This document shows, piece by piece, positions 32,490 to 40,568 of a DNA stretch of 64,000 bases. The notes beneath the pieces are model-generated. The model saw only the letters and a list, made by a program, of their open reading frames with translations. It was not told where the DNA came from and ran no database searches. Both the position numbers and the translations under genes were made by a program. The stretch is from Roseisalinus antarcticus. GTDB taxonomy: Bacteria > Pseudomonadota > Alphaproteobacteria > Rhodobacterales > Rhodobacteraceae. Within the stretch, counting starts at the first letter, position 1. Each line of letters opens with the position of its first letter. The stretch covers positions 1 through 64,000 of the forward strand of contig NZ_FWFZ01000017.1 of the NCBI RefSeq assembly GCF_900172355.1, written 5' to 3'.

Positions 32490-33937
32490 CGAAGGCAGAG
32501 CTCGCCGGACGGGTGGAGCCGTTCCTGCTGGCGCGGATGCCCGACCGCCCGGACGGCTTCGCGCTGCGCGAATACCGCCCCCAGGTCACGGCCGGCCGGC
32601 TGGACCTGGGCGTGAAACTTGCCTATCTGCGCAGCCTCGACGGCCCGCCCGGCACCTTCCACGAGGCGCTCTACGATGCCCATATCGCGGCCTTCTCCCT
32701 GGGCGACATGGCCGAGCCGGGGGACGTGACGAAGGCCGACCTCGGCACGTTCAAGACCCGCTTCGCGGCGCTTGCCGCCAGCATCGAGGCGGGCGGCTTC
32801 GACCCCGACACCACGCTTGTGCCGCTCGCCTCGGACGGCACGATCCTGAACGGAGCCCACCGCACCGCCGCCGCCATCCACCATGGCCGGCCGCTGGTGG
32901 GGGTCGAGACCGGGCTCGATCCGGTACGCTACGATCATCGCTTCTTCCGGTCGCGCGGCATGCCCGAAGAGGCGATCGACGCGGCCGCGCTGGCCCATGT
33001 CGCCGCCGCGCCCCACGCGGCGGTCGCCCTGCTCTGGCCGGCTGCCCCCAATGCCGAGGACAAGGTCGAGGCGATCCTCGGCCCCGTCGCCCATCGCAAG
33101 GCGGTCCGGCTCTCGCCCCGGGGCGGGCACAACCTGATGAGCCAGGTCTATGCCGGAGAGGCCTGGCTCGGCCCGCCCGAGCAGGACCACCCGGGCATCG
33201 CCGCCAAGATGGTGCCCTGTTTCAGCGGATCGCAGCCCCTGCGCGTTCTGGTTTTCGACGTGGCCCCGGGCCGCGACAGGATCGCCGCCAAGGAAGAGGT
33301 CCGCGCCCTCTTCGGGCTGGGCAAGCATTCGATCCACATCACCGACACCCATGCCGAGGCCGTCGACCTGGCGCGGCTGCTGCTCAACCCATCCTCTGTC
33401 CACATGCTGAACCACGCCATGCCGAACCGCTTCGTGCAGGTCCGGCGCATGGCCGAGGATTTCCGGCAATTGCTCGACCGGTCCGACATGTCGCCCGAGG
33501 AGGTCGCGATCGACAGCGGCATGGTGCTGGGGCTCTATGGCATCCGGGCGCCGTCGGACCTCGATTACATCGCCGCGCGGCCCGGGCCGGACGCGGGCGA
33601 GATCGAATGGCACGACGGCCGGCGCCATGGCCCGGCCGTGGCCGACATGCTCGCCGATCCGCGCAACCATCTGCACTACTGGGGCCTGCGCTTCGTCAGC
33701 CTGGCCCGCGTGGCCGAGATGAAGGAACAGCGCCGGGCCGGTCGCGACGCCGAGGATCTGGTGCAGATCGCCCCGCTTCTGCGCGAAAGCTCGCGCGGGG
33801 CAGCCTGGCGAAGCCTGGTCTACCGTCTGCGCTTTGCCCAGTCGCGGGTCCGTCGGACCGTGATCCGCGGTCTGGGCGCGGTGGGGCTGAAGGAGCACGT
33901 CAAGACGCTGCGGGCCAGCCTGCGCGGCAACCGCTGA
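32480..33937 (+). CDS. polysaccharide-locus protein with ParB-like and nucleotidyltransferase-like parts
   Basis: A 485-residue soluble protein I do not recognise as a named enzyme. Residues 110-140 read LVPLASDGTILNGAHRTAAA followed by IHHG, closely like the ParB/sulfiredoxin-fold DG-HR--A motif that binds nucleotides. Residues 225-245 (SPRGGHNLMSQVYAGEAW) begin a second domain. Around residue 350, LGLYGIRAPSDLDYIAARP resembles the G-R-SDLD signature of the polymerase-beta-type nucleotidyltransferase fold, with a later HDG. No membrane segment or signal is visible. Being last in the flippase/ATP-grasp/GT operon, it probably modifies a glycan precursor (for example phosphotransfer). The reaction is a guess. 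Confidence 0.6.
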   Translation: MRLTKAELAGRVEPFLLARMPDRPDGFALREYRPQVTAGRLDLGVKLAYLRSLDGPPGTFHEALYDAHIAAFSLGDMAEPGDVTKADLGTFKTRFAALAASIEAGGFDPDTTLVPLASDGTILNGAHRTAAAIHHGRPLVGVETGLDPVRYDHRFFRSRGMPEEAIDAAALAHVAAAPHAAVALLWPAAPNAEDKVEAILGPVAHRKAVRLSPRGGHNLMSQVYAGEAWLGPPEQDHPGIAAKMVPCFSGSQPLRVLVFDVAPGRDRIAAKEEVRALFGLGKHSIHITDTHAEAVDLARLLLNPSSVHMLNHAMPNRFVQVRRMAEDFRQLLDRSDMSPEEVAIDSGMVLGLYGIRAPSDLDYIAARPGPDAGEIEWHDGRRHGPAVADMLADPRNHLHYWGLRFVSLARVAEMKEQRRAGRDAEDLVQIAPLLRESSRGAAWRSLVYRLRFAQSRVRRTVIRGLGAVGLKEHVKTLRASLRGNR

Positions 33938-33956
33938 AAGCCCGGGGCAGAGGCGC

Positions 33957-34026
33957 CTGGACGGCGGCGCCGCGACGCTGGCGCCAGGACGGTGGCGCCG
34001 GGACGGTGGCGCTAGGACGGTGGCGC
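33957..34026. repeat. 14-bp tandem repeat (5 copies) at convergent gene ends
   Basis: Five contiguous 14-bp units, best represented by CGGGACGGTGGCGC: 33957-33970, 33971-33984, 33985-33998, 33999-34012, 34013-34026. The array occupies most of the gap between convergent genes and runs into the last codons of the polymerase-type gene. GGCGCC steps can pair, so it may also act as a terminator. Confidence 0.85.
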
Positions 34027-35280
34027 GGACCGCCGCGCGGCCCGCCACTGGGCCGCCAGCGCGATCTCGCAACAGGCAAAGCCCAGCACCACGAAGAAAT
34101 GTCGCCAGTGCAGCGAATCCACCACCACCGAATTGACCAATTGCCCGATCACGACGGCGAAGACCGCGATCCGGATCGGCTCGCGCCCGTCGCGCTGTGT
34201 CCAGGTCCGCGAGAGGCCGACCAGCACCACGGCGATGGCCAGCAGGAAGCAGACCAGCCCGAGCCAGCCGTTCTCCACGGTCACCTTCAAATAGAGGTTG
34301 TGGGTCGCCAGGTCGAATTCGCTCTGGGGAAAATGGTTCTGGCCCACGTAATGGCCCGGACCGATGCCCAGCGGTTCGCGGGTGATCACGTCGATGGCCC
34401 TCGCCCAGTTGGTGAACCGGTCGGTGTCGTAGGCTTGCAGCTGGCTGCGCTGGGAGAAGAACTCCTTGAGGTTCAGCGCCTCGAGCAGCAGCGGCCCGGC
34501 CAGCAGCAGGAACGCGGTGCCCCCGGTCAGCAGGATCAGGAACCATTTGCGCTGTTGCCAGGCCCGAGAGAACAGGGCCAGCCCCAGGCAGGACACGAAG
34601 ATGACGATGGCCCCGTTCAGCCACGCCCCGCGCGAGAAGGTCAGGAACATCATCGACAGGATGAAGCCGACCAGCGCCAGCCGCTGCAGCCGCGCCCGCG
34701 CCCCGGTGCACAGCAATCGGCCCAGCAGCAGGAAGCCCGCGGCCGCCATGTAGGGGCCATAGACGTTGGGATCCTTGAACAGCGGCGACAGGCGCAGCCC
34801 GTCCTCGGCCCGGAAATAGAGCGTCACCGGCCCGGGCGCGAGCCGCATCAGCGCGAGCGCCCCGATGACGGCCGAGATCGCGGCCCCGAGGAAGAAGGCC
34901 GCATACATCCAGTCCAGCCCGCGCCGGCCATAGAGGACGACGAAATGGACCATCAGCACCGGGATCAGCAGCAGGTAGAGCGTGATCAGGAAGTATTTCA
35001 GACCGAAGGCAAAGACATTGGCCAGCAGCAGGGACAGGACATTGAGGGCCAGGAACAGGAAGACGAGCCAGTAGAATGCCGTCAGCCGCTCGGAGGCATA
35101 GATGGTGCCCGTGGCCATCAGCGCGAAAAAGCCGATCGCGAAGAACAGATCGCTCGGCGCCGGCTCGATGACCACCACGAAGAGGGTGGCGAAAGACAGC
35201 AGCAGGCAGCGGAACGCGAAGATATGCACGCTCGCATAGGACGGCGCCGCGGCCGACTGAAGGGCAACCCGGCTGCTCAT
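34012..35280 (-). CDS. O-antigen ligase/polymerase-type membrane protein (Wzy-like)
   Basis: A 422-residue protein with about eleven membrane helices (for instance LYLLLIPVLMVHFVVLYG, LALVGFILSMMFLTFSRGAW, WFLILLTGGTAFLLLAGPLL). The large periplasmic loop has REPLGIGPGHYVGQNHFPQS and ATHNLYLKVTVENGWLGLVC, the H-N-xL--E-G-GL signature of the Wzy_C/O-antigen ligase family. It should polymerise or ligate repeat units on the outer face. Start taken at ATG 35280; ATG 35322 is possible, neither having a clear ribosome-binding site. Downstream of the Wzc-like gene on the same strand. Confidence 0.82.
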   Translation of the reverse strand: MSSRVALQSAAAPSYASVHIFAFRCLLLSFATLFVVVIEPAPSDLFFAIGFFALMATGTIYASERLTAFYWLVFLFLALNVLSLLLANVFAFGLKYFLITLYLLLIPVLMVHFVVLYGRRGLDWMYAAFFLGAAISAVIGALALMRLAPGPVTLYFRAEDGLRLSPLFKDPNVYGPYMAAAGFLLLGRLLCTGARARLQRLALVGFILSMMFLTFSRGAWLNGAIVIFVSCLGLALFSRAWQQRKWFLILLTGGTAFLLLAGPLLLEALNLKEFFSQRSQLQAYDTDRFTNWARAIDVITREPLGIGPGHYVGQNHFPQSEFDLATHNLYLKVTVENGWLGLVCFLLAIAVVLVGLSRTWTQRDGREPIRIAVFAVVIGQLVNSVVVDSLHWRHFFVVLGFACCEIALAAQWRAARRSAPPS

Positions 35281-35350
35281 GGCCGGACCGCCCGATGCGC
35301 CGGCCCGGCGTCGTTGCCACATGTCGGAAGGATTTGCATCACGCTGCCGG

Positions 35351-37513
35351 TCAGGCCGCCGCGTCGCGGCGGACCGTGCGCGGGTTGGCGGCCGCCCGGG
35401 CATAGGCCTCGTAGGATTCGCCGTATTGCGCGACCCGCGACAGGTCGGCCGCGTTCAGCGCCAGCCCCACGGGCGCCTCGGAATCCAGCCGTTTCATCGC
35501 CTCCACCACCATCTCTCGCGGGGTCTCGTTCCAGCGGACGACAAAGCCGACCACGTCGCTGACCCGGGCCAGGATAGAGGCGTCGGCCATGTTCGCCACC
35601 GGCGGCGCGTCGATGATGATCAGGTCATAGGTCTGACGCGCGGCTTCCAGATATCGCGCGAGCGACTTTCCCGCGAGCAGATCGGACGGGCTGCGGGCGC
35701 CGCGGCCGGCGGGCAGCACGTCGAGGCCTCCGCCCAGGTTGCGTTCGCGGAAACCGTAGCCATCGCCGCTCAGCAACTCGGACAGGCCGCTGTCGTCGCT
35801 CATCTGAAGCAGCTGGGACAGCTTGGCTCGGCGCAGGTCCGCGTCGATCAGCAGCACGTCCAGCCCGGCGACCAGCGCGGAGCCGGCCATGGCGCGGGCC
35901 ATGGTGGTCTTGCCGTCGCCCGGCCCGGAGGAGGTGATGGTGATCACCTGCGTTCCGGTCTCGCCCGACAATTCCGTCAACTCGTGCCGGAAGGTCCGGA
36001 TCGATTCCGAATAGGCGGACATCGGATCGTCCATGGTCATCTCGAAGGCCTTGGCGGGCGACCCGATCCGCGGCACGCAGGCCATCACCGGCAGGCCGAC
36101 CGCCCGCTGAAGCTGTCCCACGGTCATGAAGCCGGTCAGCATCGCCTCGCGCAAAAGGCCGATCAGCCCGCCCAGCATGGCGCCAAGGATCAGCCCGAAG
36201 AGGACGAGAACCTGGGATTTGGGCGCAAAGGGCAGGCTGGGGACGGAGGCGGCGTCGATGATCTCGACCCCGCTGGCCAGGAAGCTGAGGTTCTCCTCGG
36301 CCAGGCCCGAGCTGCCGAGATAGCGTTCATAGAGGGCGCGGTAGGCCTCGGCGCGGCGCTCGAGCTCGCGCAGCTCGACGCTGGAGCGGCTGGCGTCGCC
36401 GGATTGTCCGCCGGCCTCGCGCAGGGCTTCGCTCACAAGCTGTTCGCGGGCCTCGAGCGTTTCCACCTCGTTCGCCATGACCTCGACGATGCGGGTCACC
36501 TCCGTGCTGAGCTGCGCCTCGATCGCGGCCCGCTCGTCGCGGATGCCGGCCAGGCGCGGGTTGTTGCCCTGCCCCGCGAGCTCGGCCTCGCGCCGCTGCA
36601 GGTCCAGCAGGGCCGTGCGCAGGGCGTTCACGATATCCGATTGCTGCACTTCCGGCAGGGACTGGATGTCGCCGCCGCCGTTCAGGATCTCGACCGCGCG
36701 GGCATAGGCCGCGCGGCGCTGGGCCAGTTCGGCACGGGTGCGGAACAGCTCGGCATTGAATTCGTTCAGCTGCTGTTCGCCGAGAGAGGTGCCCTGGGCG
36801 CCGGTCAGCAGGTTGTTCTCGATCCGGAAGGCGGCGACGGCGTCCTCCGCCTCGGTCAGCTGGCGGCGCAGCTCCAACATCCGGTCATCCAGCCATCCGG
36901 CCACGCGCGTCGCACGGCCGATCTGCGCTGCCTCGCGGTTCATGGCGAAGGCGGTGCCGACCGCATCGGCCACCCGGGCCGACAGCCGGCCGCCATCGGT
37001 GACGACGGAAATCGAGATGATGTTGGTGTCGCCCTCGCGGTCGACGGTCATCGCGGAATCGAGTGTCCGCACGGCATAGGCCTCTTCCGGCGTCAGACCG
37101 GACAGGTCCGGATCCGCCGGCGCCACGCGCGGCGGCCGGATCATCGCCTTGAGCTCGGCGATCTTCTGCGCGGCCCAGCTGCGGGGCTGGCGCTGGAAAA
37201 ACGGTTCTTCGGTCAGGTTCGCCAGGGCGACCGCATCGCGCAGGATCTCGTTCGACTCGATGATATAGACCTGCCCGTCGACGAAGGCGTCGCGGGCGCC
37301 GCCCTCCTGGGCCTCTGCCTCCAGCGAGGAGGCGCCGATCTCGTCCACCATCAGCAGCAGCTTGCTGCGATAGCGATCCTCGAGGTTCATGACGGCGAAG
37401 ACCGCGAGCGCGAGCCCGACCAGCGCACCGAGGCAGATGACAAGATAGCGGCGGCGCAGGAACCGGAAGGCGCCCCGCAGCAGATCCGACAGGGCGGGTT
37501 CGGCCTCGGCCAT
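35351..37513 (-). CDS. Wzc/ExoP-like chain-length regulator and tyrosine autokinase
   Basis: A 720-residue inner-membrane protein from ATG 37513 (a TTG at 37567 overlapping the previous stop would add 18 residues). A Wzz domain has a first helix (YLVICLGALVGLALAVFAVM), a long periplasmic coiled coil (ELRRQLTEAEDAVAAFRIEN onward) and a second helix (VLVLFGLILGAMLGGLIGLL). The cytoplasmic kinase shows Walker A SSGPGDGKTTMARAMA, A' VLLIDADLRRAKLSQLL and B YDLIIIDAPPVANMADAS. The tail has three tyrosines (QYGESYEAYARAA), fewer than classical Wzc but enough for autophosphorylation. It sets chain length and couples export. No Wza-type outer-membrane channel gene is in the window. Confidence 0.9.
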   Translation of the reverse strand: MAEAEPALSDLLRGAFRFLRRRYLVICLGALVGLALAVFAVMNLEDRYRSKLLLMVDEIGASSLEAEAQEGGARDAFVDGQVYIIESNEILRDAVALANLTEEPFFQRQPRSWAAQKIAELKAMIRPPRVAPADPDLSGLTPEEAYAVRTLDSAMTVDREGDTNIISISVVTDGGRLSARVADAVGTAFAMNREAAQIGRATRVAGWLDDRMLELRRQLTEAEDAVAAFRIENNLLTGAQGTSLGEQQLNEFNAELFRTRAELAQRRAAYARAVEILNGGGDIQSLPEVQQSDIVNALRTALLDLQRREAELAGQGNNPRLAGIRDERAAIEAQLSTEVTRIVEVMANEVETLEAREQLVSEALREAGGQSGDASRSSVELRELERRAEAYRALYERYLGSSGLAEENLSFLASGVEIIDAASVPSLPFAPKSQVLVLFGLILGAMLGGLIGLLREAMLTGFMTVGQLQRAVGLPVMACVPRIGSPAKAFEMTMDDPMSAYSESIRTFRHELTELSGETGTQVITITSSGPGDGKTTMARAMAGSALVAGLDVLLIDADLRRAKLSQLLQMSDDSGLSELLSGDGYGFRERNLGGGLDVLPAGRGARSPSDLLAGKSLARYLEAARQTYDLIIIDAPPVANMADASILARVSDVVGFVVRWNETPREMVVEAMKRLDSEAPVGLALNAADLSRVAQYGESYEAYARAAANPRTVRRDAAA

Positions 37514-37563
37514 TGCACCGCCGGCCGGCAGCCCCACTTCCCGCGAATTTCTGTCAAATCGTC

Positions 37564-38241
37564 TCAATTACCGGCTCGCTTCACCATGACCAAAAGCGTT
37601 CTTAGCACGATCGAGGCGTCGCGCAGCAAGGTAATCGACTGCACGTAGGCCATGTCCATGCGGACACGCTCGTCGTAGGGGACGGCATCGCTGCGCCCGC
37701 TGACCTGCCACAATCCGGTCACACCGGGGCGGACCGACAGCAGCCGGCGCGCGGCGCGGCCATAATGCAGCTCGATTTCCTCCTCGGTGACGGGACGCGG
37801 GCCGACGATGCTCATGTCGCCGCGCAGGACGTTCCACAATTGCGGCAGCTCATCGAGGCTGGTCGCGCGGATGAACCGGCCGAACCGGGTGATCCGCGGA
37901 TCGTTCGTCAGCTTGCGATTGAAGGCCCATTCCGCCGCGGCAGCGGGATCGGCTGCAAGGACCGCGGCCAGACGCTCCGGCGCGTCGGGAACCATGCTGC
38001 GGAACTTGTAGCAATAGAACATGCGCCCATGCCGCCCGACCCGGGTCTGGGCGTAGAATGGCGACGATCCATCGCTTGCAACGAGGACCATCAGCACCAG
38101 CATGACCGGAAACGCCACGGGAAAGATCAGGATCACGAGGGCCAGGTCCAGGACACGTTTGAACAATTTCTGATAGTCAAACCGGTGTCTGGCTGTCGGC
38201 CTGGAGCGAAAGCCCCGGCCACCTTCCTCTGCGATTGACAT
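37564..38241 (-). CDS. initiating sugar-phosphate transferase (WbaP/ExoY-like)
   Basis: A 225-residue monotopic phosphoglycosyl transferase. One reentrant helix (LALVILIFPVAFPVMLVLMV) is followed by the catalytic core: GRHGRMFYCYKFRSMVPDA, ATSLDELPQLWNVLRGDMS, IVGPRPVTEEE and RPGVTGLWQVSGRSD. It lacks the extra N-terminal membrane domain of WbaP, so it is of the short ExoY type. It starts the repeat unit by loading a sugar phosphate on undecaprenyl phosphate. ATG 38241 chosen; a TTG at 38277 would extend it. First gene of the minus operon containing Wzc and the polymerase. Confidence 0.92.
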   Translation of the reverse strand: MSIAEEGGRGFRSRPTARHRFDYQKLFKRVLDLALVILIFPVAFPVMLVLMVLVASDGSSPFYAQTRVGRHGRMFYCYKFRSMVPDAPERLAAVLAADPAAAAEWAFNRKLTNDPRITRFGRFIRATSLDELPQLWNVLRGDMSIVGPRPVTEEEIELHYGRAARRLLSVRPGVTGLWQVSGRSDAVPYDERVRMDMAYVQSITLLRDASIVLRTLLVMVKRAGN

Positions 38242-38553
38242 CTGTCCCGTATCCCCGCGTCTCAGATTGGAATGCAAGCTGACCCGATTGCGGAATCACC
38301 CCGTGACGCCGTCGCCGAATTCTCATGCACTCACCACATTTATGACAAATTTGTAACGCCGTTTCGGCGTATGTCAGAGAAAGACGGGACCAAATCGCGG
38401 CAACACATTGTTTCCAAAATATGTCTGTCCCATGCACGGTCTACGCTGCGCCGCGGCACGCACCGCGCGGATCCTGGCAGTGGTGTCGAGTGACGGGAGA
38501 TCTGTATGGCTTCTTTTTTCGCAAGACCCACAGGCCATTGAAAAGGAACGGTA
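38242..38553. promoter_or_regulatory. divergent regulatory region of two polysaccharide operons
   Basis: About 310 bases between the sugar transferase and a glycosyltransferase, no gene seen. It is the most AT-rich stretch of the locus and contains two palindromes next to each other: ACAAATTTGT (38345-38354) and ACGCCG-TTT-CGGCGT (38356-38370). Both operons presumably start here. A zinc-finger MucR/Ros-type or a LuxR-type regulator would be a usual controller in this group; none is encoded nearby. Confidence 0.5.
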
Positions 38554-39621
38554 ATGCGGATCCTCAATCTGTGCGAAACAGCGAAAGGCGGTGTCGGCAT
38601 CTATCAGCGCCACGTCGCGGCACTTTCGTCGCGCGGTTTCGAGGTCCACCACCTCGTGCCCGACAGTGACGCGGACTTCCTCGGAGCCGATCTGAGGCTG
38701 GAAACATTTCGGCGCAAAAGCAGGGGATTAGGTGCGATCCGGGAAATGCTCTCGCGATTCGAGTCGCTGCTCGAATCGCTGGATCCCGATGTCGTCTTCT
38801 TCCACAGCACCTTCGCACTCGCCGCGCTGGCGCGGATGCGGATGCGGGGCGACAGGCGTCCGGCCATCTACTGCCCGCACAGCTGGGCGATCGCGACCTG
38901 TGGCCGCTACGATCCCAAGCGCCCGGTCGTGCGCCTGATCGAGGGCCGCCTGGCCGGGCTGGCCGACCGGATCCTGTGCGTCTCGCAGAACGATCGCGAC
39001 ATCGCGCAGCGGCTGGGCTATCGCGGCACCTTCTCCGTCATCGAGAACGCCGCGCCAGAGCCGAACCCGAATGCCGTCGACACGCTCTTTGCCGACGACC
39101 CGGACAATCTGCAACTGCTCTTCATCGGGCGGCTGGACCGGCAGAAGGGCTTCGACATCCTGTTCGACGCCATGCGCTATACCGCGCGGGACGATCTGCG
39201 CCTGCACGTGGTGGGCGACGAGGTTCGCCACGACGGGTCGACGATCTGGATGTCGCGCCGGGCGATCCCGGTGGGCTGGATCGGGCAGGACGAGATCGAC
39301 AGCTGGTATCGCTCGGCCGATGCGCTGATCGTGCCCTCGCGCTGGGAGGGGTTGCCGCTGGTGGTGCCCGAGGCGCTGCGCAACGGCACCCCCGTCATCG
39401 TCGCCCGGCGCAGCGGCATGGAAAAGCTGATCACGCCGGGCGTTTCGGGCGAGGTCTTCGACCTGGACCGGGAATCCCTGGCCACCTGCCTCCACGATCT
39501 CGACAAGGCGAGGCTGCGCGCCATGCGACCCGCCGCCCGCGCCGCCTATGAGGACCGGTTCACCATCGACCGGATGCTGGACCAGCTGGCCACGATGATC
39601 CGCGACGTGGCGGCGAAATGA
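38554..39621 (+). CDS. glycosyltransferase, GT4-type
   Basis: A 355-residue GT-B enzyme. It opens RILNLCETAKGGVGIYQRHV, with the donor-binding half marked by LQLLFIGRLDRQKGFDILFD and ALIVPSRWEGLPLVVPEALR (E-x7-E), then GTPVIVARRSGMEKLI. ATG 38554 follows AAAAGGAACGG. It is transcribed away from the WbaP-like operon and overlaps the sulfotransferase gene by four bases. Adds a sugar to the lipid-linked repeat; donor not deducible. Confidence 0.9.
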   Translation: MRILNLCETAKGGVGIYQRHVAALSSRGFEVHHLVPDSDADFLGADLRLETFRRKSRGLGAIREMLSRFESLLESLDPDVVFFHSTFALAALARMRMRGDRRPAIYCPHSWAIATCGRYDPKRPVVRLIEGRLAGLADRILCVSQNDRDIAQRLGYRGTFSVIENAAPEPNPNAVDTLFADDPDNLQLLFIGRLDRQKGFDILFDAMRYTARDDLRLHVVGDEVRHDGSTIWMSRRAIPVGWIGQDEIDSWYRSADALIVPSRWEGLPLVVPEALRNGTPVIVARRSGMEKLITPGVSGEVFDLDRESLATCLHDLDKARLRAMRPAARAAYEDRFTIDRMLDQLATMIRDVAAK

Positions 39622-40568
39622 CCGAAGACCTGTCCTGGCTGCCCGACCTTTTCGTCGCGGGGGTGCCCAAGGCCGGCACCTCGTCGGTTCATCGCTGGAT
39701 CGCGGATCACCCCGGGGCGCTCGGCTCCGCCGAGAAGGAGACCTGCTTTTTCGCCGATACCGACAGCCACATCTACCGGCCGGGGGCCAATGTGCGCGGC
39801 GGATGGGCGGCCTATCGCCCCCAGTTCGCCCTGCCCGAGGGGCCGCGGCCGCGGGTGATCTTCGAATCCACCCCCTCCTACATTTACCAGCGGACCGCGC
39901 TGGACGAGATCCCGTCCCTGCCCGGCACGCCGCGCTGCCTGTTCATCCTGCGCGAGCCGGCGGACCAGATCCGCTCGATCTATCGCTATTTCCGGAACAA
40001 CTGGACCTTTATCCCGGCCGAGATGAGCTTTGCCGCCTATCTCGATGCCATCCGCGCTGGCAGCCACGACTTCGGCGGCAACGAGCTTGCGCAGGACGCG
40101 CTGCGCAATGCCCGCTATCTGCCGCACCTGCAGGCCTGGCGCGAGAGGCTGGGGACCGAACGGATGATGGTGCGCAGTTTCGACGCGCTCCGCGCCGATC
40201 CGCGCGGCCTGATGCGCGAGGTCGCCAGTTGGGCCGGGCTCGACCCCGCGTTCTACGACGACTACGATTTCCCCTCCGAGAACGAGACCTACGTGCCCCG
40301 GTCCCGGGCCCTGCATCGCCTGAATGTCGCGGTGCGGGCGCGGCTGCCCAGGGGGGCGATCTACCGGTCCTTGCGCGGGCTCTATCGCGGGCTCAACACC
40401 GAGAGCGGCCGCACCGCCGGCCAGCCCGACGCGGAGGAGGCGGAGACGCTGGCCGCGCTGCGGGCGTCCTTCGCCGCCGACAACCTCGCGCTCGCGCGGG
40501 CGTTCGATCTGGACCTGCCGGGCTGGGCGATGCCGCCCGCCGATCAGCCGGCCAGCACCGTCCCGTAG
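39618..40568 (+). CDS. PAPS-dependent sulfotransferase (family 1-like)
   Basis: A 316-residue sulfotransferase. LFVAGVPKAGTSSVHRWIAD is the 5'-phosphosulfate loop and CLFILREPADQIRSIYRYFR is the 3'-phosphate motif; RMMVRSFDALRADPRGLMRE is the usual third conserved strand. It differs in type from the sulfotransferase at 27879, so two positions of the polymer or two polymers may be sulfated. Its last 25 bases overlap the end of the opposite-strand glycosyltransferase. Coupled to the preceding glycosyltransferase by an ATGA overlap. Confidence 0.88.
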   Translation: MTEDLSWLPDLFVAGVPKAGTSSVHRWIADHPGALGSAEKETCFFADTDSHIYRPGANVRGGWAAYRPQFALPEGPRPRVIFESTPSYIYQRTALDEIPSLPGTPRCLFILREPADQIRSIYRYFRNNWTFIPAEMSFAAYLDAIRAGSHDFGGNELAQDALRNARYLPHLQAWRERLGTERMMVRSFDALRADPRGLMREVASWAGLDPAFYDDYDFPSENETYVPRSRALHRLNVAVRARLPRGAIYRSLRGLYRGLNTESGRTAGQPDAEEAETLAALRASFAADNLALARAFDLDLPGWAMPPADQPASTVP

